Of a stretch of DNA of 34,174 bases, positions 6,890 through 19,542 are shown one piece after another (position 1 is the first letter of the stretch; the number at the start of each line of letters is the position of its first letter). The notes beneath the pieces were generated by a model that saw only the letters and a list, made by a program, of their open reading frames with translations, was not told where the DNA came from and made no database searches. Made by a program: the position numbers and the translations under genes. Source of the stretch: Gammaproteobacteria bacterium (GTDB lineage Bacteria; Pseudomonadota; Gammaproteobacteria; Thiohalospirales; Thiohalospiraceae); contig JAJRUV010000033.1 in NCBI GenBank assembly GCA_024277595.1, forward strand, positions 1 through 34,174, in the 5' to 3' direction.

Positions 6890-9800
6890 TCAACGCACCT
6901 GCCGCCATGACTTACGCCCCGTTGCTTCGCCGGGATTGAGCTTGTATGGTTCATTGGCCGGATTGCCAGTCAGGTAGACATAGTCCATGTCATTGGTGGT
7001 AGCGAATCCGGGTGTATTGGTGATCTGTTCAATTTTCAGGCCACTCGCCGCTTTTCCATTGACCTGGTCGGTGTTATCAAAGCCACCATCCTTGTCCAGA
7101 TCAAAAGGAGTGGTTTGCAGGCGGCTGCCATGAAAGGCGTCCAGCACCATCAGCCAGCTTTCGCCGCCGGATTTGCAGGTGTTTCCTGACGGTCTCATGG
7201 TGGTGAAAATGATCTGTCTGTCGCGCAGTACCGGGTTGCTGATCTGTCGTTCGCCATTTACCGGGAGATTGAGATACCAGCCGAGATCCGATGGTGCCAT
7301 GTTGTTGTTACTGGTTATTCGTATTTGCTGGCCGCTGCCACCAAAGCCGGTTTCATTTTCAATGGTTTGCTCCTGCAGTCGATGTAGTGTCACAGGAGTA
7401 TTATTGTCCAGAACTCCGTAAAAGGTCTGTTTCCCGGTGCTGGTTATATCGCTGTTTTCAATAAATTTTCCGGTTCCAAAATAGACCATGATTCCGCTAC
7501 CAAACGGGGTGCGGCCGACTTCGGGACGGACGGTAACAGGTTGCCGGTTGCCGGAACCATCTATCTGAGTCTGGAATAGAGGAGTGGGACCAGCTCCACC
7601 GAGACTTGCCACTGACCAGTTTGAAGAGTTGGAGCTGTTGACATCGAATTTCCACAAATTACCGAGCAGATCACCGGCATAGATGTAATCAACCTTGTTA
7701 TCTCCATCAACATCAACCGGCGTGGCGCTGGCCAGGCCGTTGGGAGTGGAGCTGTTTCCGGCTCCGGTGTCGAGCTTGATGAAATCACTGCCTGACCAGC
7801 CGTCCAGTCCTTCCTCGATGAAGGCGATGTAGAGAACAGCGTTGCCACTGCCACTGTTGTTGTAGCCGTTGCCGAAGATCACTGCCCACTTGTCGTTCTG
7901 CATCCTTGTGATGGTGGGTTGGCTGTAGGTAAAGCCGAGATCGGGGTCATCCATGGCGGTGAACTCCCACAAGACATTTCCGGTTGCGCTGTTTTCGTTG
8001 CTGAAACTGCTCGGATCAGTAACATCCAGCAAATAGATTCCCCTGCCGCCTTTTCTTAACCCGCCTGCCAGCAGGGTGTGCCAGTTACCGCTATAGTAGG
8101 CGTCTCCTGCTACTGGAGTGGCATCCACAAAAAACCGGTGGATGTAACCGGGTTCGGAGAGGCTGGCGAGCTGGTCATAGACGCTGCCCGGTACATAGGC
8201 GAATTTTTCAACCCCGGTTGTTGCATCAAATGCGTGCAACATGCCGTCATTGGCTCCGATATAGAGCATCTGGGGACGGTTTTTGTTGTACTCGCGGAAA
8301 CTGGCGTAGCCAGACATGCGGTCATAGCGAAATGCTGGAGGCCCAACAAACAGTGGAGATGAGTTTACGATATCGCCCAGCTTGCTGCTACGGTTGCGCA
8401 GGGTGCCACCGTTTTTCTGCTCCAGGGAGTCATCACCGCGTAAATAGTTGAGGATGTTTGCAGATGTCAGGGCGGTTTGCTGGCTGCCACTCAGACTATC
8501 CCAGCGGAAGGGTTTTCCGCTGTCGCTGTTACGGTCGTAGGTGAGTATGGTTCGGCTGGCGGCGGGAGGCAGTTTGTCTGCTGCATCCCATTCGGATCCT
8601 TCGGGACCGGTACCGGAGGTGTCGAGTTTTCCAAAGTTGGCCGGATCGGTCAGCAGCGGGTAGGAGAGAAGCTGCCCTGTCCACTGCCCATTGTCGAATC
8701 GAGCCTGGTAGACTTTGCTGTTGGTGCTTATGTAACCAGTGCTGAGGGCGACTGTTGCGGCTGATGCATTGCTGCGGCCGGTGATTTGCTCCATTGTTTT
8801 GTTCAGGCCGGCGAGCAGGCTGTCAGGTGCTGCGGCAGAGAAAAAGGCCCCCTTGCCATTAAAGGTGGCATGCCACAGATCATCCAGTTTTGCCGGTTGA
8901 TCGTTGGGTTCGCCATCGTTGTCCAGGATACTCCACGGATTGCCCCAGTTATCGTTCTCTGCCAGCACCGGATTGGGCCAGCCATCGCCATCCGTATCAA
9001 CCAGGTTACCGTACAGACCAAAAGAGATTCCAAAAGTAACCATATGCTGGTGAGTTGCGCTATCGAAGTCGTCAGCGGCAACGATGTTGGGTAGCAGGCT
9101 TAAATCCTTGTCATAGTAGTATTTTGCAACATCCGCCAGTGTTGGTGATACCCCGTCACTATCTTCATCGCCTACCGAGGGGCTGCCTTTATTCCAGTAT
9201 CCATCGGTAACCAGAACGGCAAAATGTTTTTGACAACTTCCCCCCTTGTTTTCCGGCAGAATGGGATCTGCTTTTCCGCTGAGATTTCCGGCGTAATAGT
9301 TGCCAACTCGCTCCAGGCCTTTCCGAAGCGGGGTTCCGGCGTATGGCCAGTCAAAACGGAACAGCTCATTCAGCAAGTTTCTGTTGTGAGTTGCGTGGTT
9401 TGTTGCTGCGGAAGGAAATTCTATAAACAAATTATTATAGTTGTTGATAACACTGATGCCGTAACGGAAATTCGGGTACTTGTTGATTACCTTTGCGATA
9501 GTGAATTTGGCAGCAAATGCACGCCGCCGCTGATACTGGTACCAATTGGCAATGTTCTGCTTGATTGCATTCACTTTTACGGGATCGGTAATGGCTGGCA
9601 GGGGCGTCTCCTGTTTGCCCAGCCCGCTGGTATTGGGGGTGTAGGTTATATATGTTACCTCTATCCGGTTGCTGTCGAGCACATGGTAACGAGTATGGGA
9701 GTCCCACAGATCTACTTCGCCATTGGGATTGCTGTGTCCATTGTAGTTGCTGCCACGTCCTGGGCGGGCACCACTGTAACCCTTGTCGTCCTCCCATACT

Positions 9801-10471
9801 TCATATACGAATCCGCCATTATTTCCCAGATTGAGTATCAACGAATAACCCTCGCTTCCCTGGCGTGGATCGCTCCGTACGCTAGTAAATGATGCATTTT
9901 GGCAGGGGTTTCCGTTGTCATAACAGGGTCCCTCCCAGGGGGCATATTTCTGATCCGGATCGTAGTATACGATGTTGAAATCAGCCGACAGAATTCGCCA
10001 GTCATTCTGGTAGGGCATGCTGTCGGGCAACCGGTTCTGCGTATTGCACATTAACATTGTTTTAAAGAATTTATTGATGCAGCCCCTGTACTTGGAATTA
10101 TCGTAGTAGGTGTTGTCCCCGTTAGGGAAAATATAGACAAATGCCCCATCGGCGGTATTTTGACCGTCCCATGCGTAATATTTGCCGTCAGAGGTTCTGT
10201 TCTGGCCACACTCCCAGCTGCCTGCTCCTCCGGGGGCATTGTTGTCGTATTCACAGAAATTCCAGTGATTGACGGTCAGAATTTCCCAGTCCATCGAGCC
10301 GGAGTCATCGAGCTGCAGAAAAACATTGGGAGCTACACTGGTGCTCAGGAACAGAGGTGAGTCGGGCAAGTCAAGTGAAGAGCCGAGTGTCCCTGTTGTT
10401 CCAGTCAACAAAATCAACAGAAAAAACAGTTGATTGATCTTGCTGATGGCTGTTTTGTTATCTGTGTTCAT
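6890..10471 (-). CDS. pilY1: Type IV pilus tip adhesin/assembly protein PilY1
   Basis: 1193 residues with an N-terminal signal peptide (QLFFLLILLTGTTGTLG). A von Willebrand A-like domain contains the metal-ion site DDSGSM at residues 55-60 (D55, S57, S59) and later VTDGYWN. The C-terminal half is the PilY1 beta-propeller: YIGANDGMLHAFDATTG, VYDQL, GGRGIYLLDVTDPSSF and the calcium site DVDGDNKVDYIYAGD. Further Asp-rich segments (DTDGDGWPN, DLDKDGGFDNTD) may bind calcium. PilY1 sits at the pilus tip with the minor pilins, promotes extension, and serves in adhesion and surface sensing. It lies between pilX and pilE, with only 21 bp to the pilX stop. It is similar in size to Pseudomonas PilY1 and appears intact. 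Confidence 0.96.
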   Translation of the reverse strand: MNTDNKTAISKINQLFFLLILLTGTTGTLGSSLDLPDSPLFLSTSVAPNVFLQLDDSGSMDWEILTVNHWNFCEYDNNAPGGAGSWECGQNRTSDGKYYAWDGQNTADGAFVYIFPNGDNTYYDNSKYRGCINKFFKTMLMCNTQNRLPDSMPYQNDWRILSADFNIVYYDPDQKYAPWEGPCYDNGNPCQNASFTSVRSDPRQGSEGYSLILNLGNNGGFVYEVWEDDKGYSGARPGRGSNYNGHSNPNGEVDLWDSHTRYHVLDSNRIEVTYITYTPNTSGLGKQETPLPAITDPVKVNAIKQNIANWYQYQRRRAFAAKFTIAKVINKYPNFRYGISVINNYNNLFIEFPSAATNHATHNRNLLNELFRFDWPYAGTPLRKGLERVGNYYAGNLSGKADPILPENKGGSCQKHFAVLVTDGYWNKGSPSVGDEDSDGVSPTLADVAKYYYDKDLSLLPNIVAADDFDSATHQHMVTFGISFGLYGNLVDTDGDGWPNPVLAENDNWGNPWSILDNDGEPNDQPAKLDDLWHATFNGKGAFFSAAAPDSLLAGLNKTMEQITGRSNASAATVALSTGYISTNSKVYQARFDNGQWTGQLLSYPLLTDPANFGKLDTSGTGPEGSEWDAADKLPPAASRTILTYDRNSDSGKPFRWDSLSGSQQTALTSANILNYLRGDDSLEQKNGGTLRNRSSKLGDIVNSSPLFVGPPAFRYDRMSGYASFREYNKNRPQMLYIGANDGMLHAFDATTGVEKFAYVPGSVYDQLASLSEPGYIHRFFVDATPVAGDAYYSGNWHTLLAGGLRKGGRGIYLLDVTDPSSFSNENSATGNVLWEFTAMDDPDLGFTYSQPTITRMQNDKWAVIFGNGYNNSGSGNAVLYIAFIEEGLDGWSGSDFIKLDTGAGNSSTPNGLASATPVDVDGDNKVDYIYAGDLLGNLWKFDVNSSNSSNWSVASLGGAGPTPLFQTQIDGSGNRQPVTVRPEVGRTPFGSGIMVYFGTGKFIENSDITSTGKQTFYGVLDNNTPVTLHRLQEQTIENETGFGGSGQQIRITSNNNMAPSDLGWYLNLPVNGERQISNPVLRDRQIIFTTMRPSGNTCKSGGESWLMVLDAFHGSRLQTTPFDLDKDGGFDNTDQVNGKAASGLKIEQITNTPGFATTNDMDYVYLTGNPANEPYKLNPGEATGRKSWRQVR

Positions 10472-10492
10472 TTTTTCTTTCTCGCTGTGATA

Positions 10493-11050
10493 TCAGTTGA
10501 ACCGCTTCATGAAGTGGCTTTGCAGAACCACTTGTGCGCCAGAACCGTTTCTGGCTCCCATAGCGGTGATGGTGTAGTAGTTCAGGCCGCTGCCGACAAC
10601 GTTTGCCTGGGCGTTGTTCTGCACGAAGGATCTTTCTTCGATGAGGAACTGGGCTGTTAAGTCTGGATCAGCCGATGCGTTGCTGGCACCTCTGTCACGC
10701 CACCACTGCGCAGACTGAGACTCCCACCACAATTGTGCCGGGTTACCCGACTCCGTTTGCAGAGCATTCCGGCTCCATACGGCGCAGCTGCCAGCGCTGC
10801 ATACCACAGGTTCTGCCGTGAGCCCCTCCAGAACCTGCTCACCGGCGCGCAGCGCTGTCTCCGCGGCCTGGAATGCAAGGGCGCGCTCCTGGAAGTTTCG
10901 GGCCAACTTTCCTTCCAGACTGGCGGTGTTGATTGCTGTTACGCCGAGCACGGTAACGACCAGCATGATCATTAGCACTGCTGCCAGTATTGCCCCTTGC
11001 TGGTGGTGTATGTTTGCTGGAAGTCGCCGATGCATCATTTCATTACTCAT
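10493..11050 (-). CDS. pilX: Type IV pilus minor pilin/assembly protein PilX
   Basis: About 185 residues from ATG 11048-11050, which overlaps the end of pilW by 8 nt. The open frame extends further upstream but that part is antisense-like Pro/Arg/Cys sequence inside pilW. An ATG at 11036-11038 is an alternative start. The prepilin leader ends HHQQG before AILAAVLMIMLVVTVLGVTAINT; Ala at +1 and no Glu at +5 are typical of PilX/GspK-type pilins. The motif ARNFQERALAFQAAETALR is diagnostic of PilX (PilX_N family). PilX is part of the minor-pilin complex at the pilus tip with PilV, PilW and PilY1. Confidence 0.93.
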   Translation of the reverse strand: MSNEMMHRRLPANIHHQQGAILAAVLMIMLVVTVLGVTAINTASLEGKLARNFQERALAFQAAETALRAGEQVLEGLTAEPVVCSAGSCAVWSRNALQTESGNPAQLWWESQSAQWWRDRGASNASADPDLTAQFLIEERSFVQNNAQANVVGSGLNYYTITAMGARNGSGAQVVLQSHFMKRFN

Positions 11051-12170
11051 TGGGATTGCGCAGCTGTATCGTAGTGGTGAAGATGCGTCGGTGATGACGG
11101 TCGCTCGGGGTGGTGGCAGTGGCGGACAACATCGACAGGGTCTGCGCACGAGGTACACGGCTGGTCGGTTGGCGAATCGTCCTCAGCATCAGGGAGATGC
11201 GCACACTGACCACATTGGCAAAGTTTGTTATATTGTCCGCAGTCTGGTACTGGTCAGGAACGCCGTCACTGCTGGTGTCCTCTCCGTAGACAACCTGCAT
11301 GTTCTCCACGCCTTCTACCAGCTCCTGGGCATCGGCAGAGCTGCCAATTTTCCGATAGAGAGAAGGAATACCTGCGGTATTGTTTCTGACAAAGAACGCC
11401 ACCGTGCGCCCCTCGAACAGGGCGCTGTCAGCTACGGTAAACGGGACACTGCTGTTGCCTGCCCCGACCCAGCTGCCGCCCGAGTAGTCGGGGATGGTCA
11501 GTACACTACTGGCGCCGAGCGCCAGTGTGCCGATAGTGAAGCTGCGTGCTCGTTCACAGTCGGAGATAATTGCCAGATCGCTGGCGCACAGGCCGCTGTA
11601 TCCGGTTGCACCGCCGCTGCAGGTATCTGTGGAAATGTTGTTGACCAGCACCTCACTGTTGTTTTGCTTGTCCTGGGAGAGGGCAAGCCCGGAGCCGTGG
11701 GCGTAGCGAATAATGATGATATCGGAGCCCGGTATGAATGGCTGTCCATTCAGCGGCGTGGCAGCCAGCGTTGATTCGGTTCCGTTGCCACCACTCCAGC
11801 TGTTGGCGACAGCATCCAGGGAAAATGAGTTGCCTGGTGCGGTTCCATCTGCTTCATAGCCTTCCACTGCGATGGCAAAATTATCAACATAGCTTCCGCC
11901 AGTGTCCATATAGGCGGGAACAATGCTGCTGGCGTGCCTGCACCCCAGATAACCGGCGTTGCGGATCTCCTCGTTGAGCAGCTGTATTGCATAGCGGCTG
12001 CCCTCCTGCATGCGGGCCAGCTCATCCTGCAGCACAGAAGCGCGTTTGGTTTTGATAAAAACCTGGCTGATGCCGGCGAGTACGATCAAGCCGACCACGA
12101 GTGCCACCATCATCTCCACCATGGTAAAGCCGTTTTGTCTTGACACTGTTTTCCGGCTGCTGATTGTCAT
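11043..12170 (-). CDS. pilW: Type IV pilus minor pilin PilW
   Basis: 375 residues from ATG 12168-12170, which overlaps the pilV TGA (ATGA), indicating translational coupling. Upstream in-frame starts would lie inside pilV. The leader ends RQNG before FTMVEMMVALVVGLIVLAG, a standard prepilin peptidase site with Glu at +5. The body contains EEIRNAGYLGCRH, typical of PilW, then a large Ser/Gly-rich globular domain with several Cys. It ends with a region resembling VSVRISLMLRT. PilW is the largest of the PilVWX minor pilins needed to initiate pilus assembly. Confidence 0.94.
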   Translation of the reverse strand: MTISSRKTVSRQNGFTMVEMMVALVVGLIVLAGISQVFIKTKRASVLQDELARMQEGSRYAIQLLNEEIRNAGYLGCRHASSIVPAYMDTGGSYVDNFAIAVEGYEADGTAPGNSFSLDAVANSWSGGNGTESTLAATPLNGQPFIPGSDIIIIRYAHGSGLALSQDKQNNSEVLVNNISTDTCSGGATGYSGLCASDLAIISDCERARSFTIGTLALGASSVLTIPDYSGGSWVGAGNSSVPFTVADSALFEGRTVAFFVRNNTAGIPSLYRKIGSSADAQELVEGVENMQVVYGEDTSSDGVPDQYQTADNITNFANVVSVRISLMLRTIRQPTSRVPRAQTLSMLSATATTPSDRHHRRIFTTTIQLRNPNE

Positions 12171-12625
12171 GGTTGCACCGTGAATGTCAGACATTTCAGA
12201 TCGCTGCAGCTGGTTCCGGTTGTGCCGGTGCGTTCCTGATCCCACTTCACTGTAATAGTGAACTGGTTACCACTGGCCACAACGACTCCGGTTCCCGAGG
12301 GGAGGGTGTTTTGCAGCGCAGCAAACCACTGGTAGGCGTCCATTTGAGCGATATCGGCGGATCCGCAGGTTGCGCTGTAGCAGTTTGGCTCACTGCCAGG
12401 TTGTGCCGAGATAGCGTTATAGAAGCCATTGCTTACCCCCAGAGGATTGGCCCGAATTCGTTCCGCCATGTCTGTAGCCAGCTGGATGGCGATGGTGTGC
12501 TGATTTGCAACCTGGTTGTCCCGCAGCGCTGAAGCCTGCAGCCCGGCCAGGCCAAGCATGCTGATAGAGAAGATTACCAGTGCTACCATTACCTCGACGA
12601 GGGTAAAGCCGTGCTGGTCAGTCAT
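12167..12625 (-). CDS. pilV: Type IV pilus minor pilin PilV
   Basis: 152 residues and first gene of the operon in this window. The short leader MTDQHG is followed by FTLVEVMVALVIFSISMLGLAG, a class III prepilin site with Glu at +5. GLQASALRDNQVANQ is the usual PilV continuation. Two Cys pairs are present (NCYSATC and CSDLKC). The ribosome binding site before the ATG is weak. No fimT/fimU gene is seen upstream: the next gene, thiO, is divergent, so that part of the usual cluster is elsewhere or absent. Confidence 0.93.
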   Translation of the reverse strand: MTDQHGFTLVEVMVALVIFSISMLGLAGLQASALRDNQVANQHTIAIQLATDMAERIRANPLGVSNGFYNAISAQPGSEPNCYSATCGSADIAQMDAYQWFAALQNTLPSGTGVVVASGNQFTITVKWDQERTGTTGTSCSDLKCLTFTVQP

Positions 12626-12889
12626 GTTGTTTGCTGCTGCATTGGTTGTAAAAGTTATGTGTCAGGTTTACCCGGTTGAACCAAACTGTGTTTTTTTGCC
12701 GATTAGGCCTGTATTCCGGTTTTGACAGAGTGGTTTCAGTGTGGTGCATTGTTGATGTTTTTCAATTATAGTTAACTGTTTTAAATGAATTTTTGCAGGA
12801 ATTATTCCTCGCTTTCTGAATTGTCACTCGATTTTCCAGAGCACCATGATTAACATCGGCTGTGTTGTGATATGACTTTAGGGGTGTGA
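12626..12889. promoter_or_regulatory. Divergent intergenic region pilV / thiO
   Basis: 264 bp between two divergent genes must carry both promoters. TTGACA at about 12722 and TATAGT at about 12768 occur on the plus strand but not at standard spacing to each other, so no exact promoter is called. No sigma-54 type box was found. Confidence 0.4.
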
Positions 12890-13963
12890 ATGGACTGTCT
12901 GATAGTGGGTGGGGGCTTGATCGGTATGCTTTGTGCGCACGGGTTGGCGCGTGAAGGGGCTATGGTTCGTCTGGTTGACAAGGGTCCGCTTGGCCGTGAG
13001 GCTTCCTGGGCAGGTGGCGGCATTCTTTCGCCACTTTACCCCTGGCGCTACGATTCTGCCGTGACAGCTCTGGCTTGCTGGAGTCAGCAGCACTATGCGG
13101 ATTTTTCCCGGCAACTGCTGGATAAAACTGGAGTAGATCCGGAATGGGAACGCAGCGGTTTGCTGATTCTGGACGGGGACGAGTCGGCAGAGGCGCTGCA
13201 ATGGGCCAGGAAAAGCAATGTAGTAATGGAGAAGCTGATCGCAGATGCCGTGCTGACTTGCGAACCGGCCTTGGGGTCGCGGTGGTTGAGCGCATTGTGG
13301 ATGCCCGGGGTGGCCCAGTTGCGTAATCCCCGACTGTTGCGGGCACTCAAGCAGAGCCTGTTGCAGCATGAGGTAGATATTATCGAGCATACTCCCGTAA
13401 AGCGGTTGATGGTGACAGGAAACAGGGTAACCGGGGTCGAGACAGCCACTGGCCGACTGATGGCCGACAGGGTTGTGCTGGCGGCTGGAGCTTGGAGCGG
13501 TACACTTTTTCCCGCGTTGCAACAACGGATAGAGCCAGTGCAGGGGCAGATGATTGCATTCAGGGTTCCACCTGGTTTATTGTCGCGTGTCGTATTGAAT
13601 AACGGTAATTATGTGATACCACGGCGCGATGGATTGGTGCTGGTGGGAAGTACCGTGGAGTATCGCGGTTTTGACAAGGAGACAACCGCCGAGGCTCGTG
13701 AGCAGTTGCAGGTTGAGGCATGGCGGATGATTCCTGCCCTTGCTGCTTGCAGCGTTGAATATCACTGGGCCGGGTTGCGTCCGGGTTCTTCGGCCGGGGT
13801 GCCTTATATCGGTGAACATCCGCAGATTCGCGGTCTGTTTGTCAACACCGGCCATTTTCGAAACGGTGTGGTAACCGGTCTGGCCTCTGCCCAACTGTTG
13901 AATGATATGCTGCTCGGTAGAAAACCAATTGTAATTCCCGAGCCTTATGCTATATTAGAATAG
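12890..13963 (+). CDS. thiO: Glycine oxidase ThiO (FAD-dependent amine oxidase)
   Basis: 357 residues. The N-terminus is the FAD-binding dinucleotide fold, LIVGGGLIGMLCAHGLAREG, followed by the DAO-family segment EASWAGGGILSPLYPW. The C-terminal part has YVIPRRDGLVLVGSTVE, WAGLRPGSSAGVPYIGEH and NTGHFRNGVVTG, all characteristic of ThiO. It oxidises glycine to iminoacetate (dehydroglycine) plus H2O2, supplying the nitrogen and C2 unit for the thiazole of thiamine under aerobic conditions. No other thi gene is adjacent. AGGGG lies upstream of the ATG. Function as a different DAO-type oxidase is possible but less likely. Confidence 0.9.
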   Translation: MDCLIVGGGLIGMLCAHGLAREGAMVRLVDKGPLGREASWAGGGILSPLYPWRYDSAVTALACWSQQHYADFSRQLLDKTGVDPEWERSGLLILDGDESAEALQWARKSNVVMEKLIADAVLTCEPALGSRWLSALWMPGVAQLRNPRLLRALKQSLLQHEVDIIEHTPVKRLMVTGNRVTGVETATGRLMADRVVLAAGAWSGTLFPALQQRIEPVQGQMIAFRVPPGLLSRVVLNNGNYVIPRRDGLVLVGSTVEYRGFDKETTAEAREQLQVEAWRMIPALAACSVEYHWAGLRPGSSAGVPYIGEHPQIRGLFVNTGHFRNGVVTGLASAQLLNDMLLGRKPIVIPEPYAILE

Positions 13964-14066
13964 ATATTATTTCTTAAATAGAGTTTATTTTTGTGTGTGT
14001 ATATACTTGATATGCCAAGAGGCATCCTGTCTGAAGGCAGCTATTTACCGGGGGGTAAAAAATCAA

Positions 14067-14489
14067 ATGAATCAACAGCTAACAACAAGTGAAGTTATTC
14101 ACCGTCTGCGGGAGCATGGCGTCAACCCTACCCGGCAACGTATTGATATTGCCAAGGTGTTGTTTGTCCGGCCGCAACACTTGTCCGCAGATGATGTAAT
14201 GCGTTCTACATACGAAGAGGGTGCAAATATCTCCAAGGCTACTATCTATAACACGTTGTCTCTGTTCTCCAGCAAAGGGCTGGTGCGGGAGATCATTGTG
14301 GATCCCAGCCGGGTATTTTACGATACCAATCCAACCGTGCATCACCACTTCTATAATATTGATACTGGTGAACTGCAGGATTTTGATGCCAGTCTGCTGC
14401 AACTGACCAATATGCCCCATCTGCCATCGGGAACGGTTGCTGACGGTGTGGATGTGATTATCAGGATTCGTAACGCATCCTATCAGTAA
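14067..14489 (+). CDS. Fur-family transcriptional regulator, Irr-like
   Basis: 140 residues from ATG 14067, chosen because GGGGGGT lies about 9 nt before it and the family N-terminus fits. An upstream in-frame ATG at 13995 would add 24 unrelated residues. The winged-helix part has NPTRQRIDIAKVLF, HLSADDV and SKATIYNTLSLFSSKGLV. The dimer/metal part has VHHHFYNIDTGELQDF in place of the Fur HxHxxCxxC pattern, and there is no CxxC at all, so the structural zinc site is lost. This pattern is like Irr and related regulators that respond to haem or iron. It lies 103 bp after thiO and converges on mutM. Its target genes are unknown; nearby hemB is a reasonable guess only. Confidence 0.85.
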   Translation: MNQQLTTSEVIHRLREHGVNPTRQRIDIAKVLFVRPQHLSADDVMRSTYEEGANISKATIYNTLSLFSSKGLVREIIVDPSRVFYDTNPTVHHHFYNIDTGELQDFDASLLQLTNMPHLPSGTVADGVDVIIRIRNASYQ

Positions 14490-14503
14490 CAACCTGCAAG
14501 CTT

Positions 14504-15319
14504 TCAAGTCTGGCAGTGGCTGCAATAAAACGTTGATCGCTGCGTCTGGCGGATTTTCCGGATCGGGTTGTCACACTGCGGGCAGGGTGTGTCAGTGCGT
14601 CCATACACGCTGAGTTTCTGCTGAAAATAACCGGGTTGTCCGCTGCTGTCATGAAAATCCCGCAGGGTGGTGCCGCCGCAGGTTATTGCCTGTTGTAGTG
14701 TCTGTTTGATTGCCGTGGCGAGAAGACGGTAGCGTGCCAGTGAGATCTGTCCGGCGGGGCGAACGGGGTGGATGCCCGCCAGGTGGAGTGACTCACAGGC
14801 GTAGATATTGCCCACTCCGACCACGATTCCACCATTCATGATGAACTGCTTGATTGCGACTCTTCGCCCCCGGGCGCGCTGGTGCAGGTAGTTGCCACTG
14901 AATTTTCTCCCCAGTGGTTCAGGTCCCAGTTTGCCAAGCAATGGGTGAGTTTCGGGTTCTGTTTCTGTCCACAGTACGGCACCAAACCGGCGTGGATCAC
15001 GCAGACGCAGACGGCTGGTGTTGTCGAATACAAAGTCCACATGATCGTGGCGTTCTGCCGGTTGGTTTTGCGTCAGAATACGGAGACTGCCCGACATGCC
15101 GAGGTGCAGGATTATTGTGCCGGTGGTGGTTTTTAATAACAGATATTTGCCACGGCGCGTCACTGATTCGATAATCTGTCCGCCAGCCTTCTGTTCCAGA
15201 TTCCCGGGGATCGGCCAGCGCAACTGGCGCTGTCGTATAATGACCGCGCTAATCCGGCGGCCGGTGATGAGGGGCGCAATCCCGAGGCGAGTGGTTTCTA
15301 CTTCAGGGAGTTCCGGCAT
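14504..15319 (-). CDS. mutM: Formamidopyrimidine-DNA glycosylase
   Basis: 271 residues. The catalytic N-terminus is PELPEVE (Pro2 nucleophile, Glu3), Lys57 lies in RRGKYLL, and the H2TH region reads GGIVVGVGNIYACESLHLAGIHP. A C-terminal zinc finger has CPQC and CSHC. It excises 8-oxoguanine and other oxidised purines and nicks the DNA by beta/delta elimination. The start overlaps the end of the DUF4340 gene by 17 nt, so it is the last gene of the trhP-hemB-aroE-DUF4340-mutM run. The stop is 14 bp from the convergent Fur-family gene. Confidence 0.97.
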   Translation of the reverse strand: MPELPEVETTRLGIAPLITGRRISAVIIRQRQLRWPIPGNLEQKAGGQIIESVTRRGKYLLLKTTTGTIILHLGMSGSLRILTQNQPAERHDHVDFVFDNTSRLRLRDPRRFGAVLWTETEPETHPLLGKLGPEPLGRKFSGNYLHQRARGRRVAIKQFIMNGGIVVGVGNIYACESLHLAGIHPVRPAGQISLARYRLLATAIKQTLQQAITCGGTTLRDFHDSSGQPGYFQQKLSVYGRTDTPCPQCDNPIRKIRQTQRSTFYCSHCQT

Positions 15320-16175
15320 CTGATTTTGATACAGGCAGTTCTGTTAACCTGGCTGCGCTGTCTGGCGGCAATATATACAGCAATTTCAGATCCGGACGTG
15401 CCAGTTTCAGTTCGGGTTGGCGCTGAATAATGACAAAGTATATCGCATTGTCTTGTCCGGCCAGTCGCAAGGAGACTGTTTCACCCTCTGGTTTTTTGTT
15501 GCCCAGTGGCTCGATACTCATGGCTTCGCTGTGCTGCCATTCATTGACAAGCGCTTCAATCGCTTCGGTTGTAATCTGTTCAGACGCGGGTTTTGCGTGC
15601 CAGCGATCTCTCTCATGCCACAGATACAAACCGGGAAGGGTAAGTCCCTCGATGTCGCTGTTGGCCGGTAGCAGCGCATGATCAGCAAATGCTGCGGGCC
15701 TGGCAATCACAGAGTAGTATGCGCTGTCATTGACCAGATGAATTTTATCGGTTACGGCGACATAGCGGTGTCCACTTAATGGTTCGGTATTGCCGAATCT
15801 CAATGTCAGTTGATTGAATGTCAGTACTACCTTCGGTGGATTTAGCCCAAAAATGCTGAGGTTGCGGTCTTGAATATTGAAACTGCCCAGACTGGGCGTA
15901 TCAGCCAGCTGTAATAGAGAGTCAACACGATACTGACTGGCGGGGAGAGGGAGAGGTGTTGTCATCTGCCAGAGACCATTGCCCTGTTTTTGCAGCGTGA
16001 TCTCCGGGTTGCTGTCTTGCTTGACGTGAATACGGGTTATCTCACCACGGCTGAGCGGGGTAAGGGGGGACGGGGAAGCGGGATCGTCAGTTCCTCCTGG
16101 TTCGTATATAACCAGTGCGGCCAGCAGGGCGGCGCTCACAAGCAAAAGAAAATTGACCAGAGTGCGTCGTTTCAT
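15303..16175 (-). CDS. DUF4340-type membrane-anchored protein
   Basis: 290 residues with one N-terminal membrane segment (LVNFLLLVSAALLAALVIYEP) and a long periplasmic part. Repeated units such as ITRIHVKQ, WQMTTPLPLPASQYRVDSLLQLADT and LNPPKVVLTF match the DUF4340 pattern, often found next to gliding/ABC-2 transport components, though none are here. The function is unknown. The 17-nt overlap with mutM and the position after aroE make it part of the same transcript. The call rests on motif style and lacks a profile search. Confidence 0.7.
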   Translation of the reverse strand: MKRRTLVNFLLLVSAALLAALVIYEPGGTDDPASPSPLTPLSRGEITRIHVKQDSNPEITLQKQGNGLWQMTTPLPLPASQYRVDSLLQLADTPSLGSFNIQDRNLSIFGLNPPKVVLTFNQLTLRFGNTEPLSGHRYVAVTDKIHLVNDSAYYSVIARPAAFADHALLPANSDIEGLTLPGLYLWHERDRWHAKPASEQITTEAIEALVNEWQHSEAMSIEPLGNKKPEGETVSLRLAGQDNAIYFVIIQRQPELKLARPDLKLLYILPPDSAARLTELPVSKSDAGTP

Positions 16176-16236
16176 TCCGGGCGGTACCTTATCATCCTGA
16201 AAAAATACTGTTAACCCGATACATATTGTTGCCGGG

Positions 16237-19479
<3,243 letters not shown>

Positions 19480-19542
19480 TGCTGGGGCGAGATTCTGGCT
19501 CTATGCTATATGGAATGACATTTTACCAAAGTTGAGGCGATA

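Noticed and set aside
10818-11774. Long plus-strand open frame of 318 codons
   Set aside because: It is antisense to pilX and pilW, whose products are recognisable pilins; composition is Cys/Arg/Ala-rich and no domain is visible.
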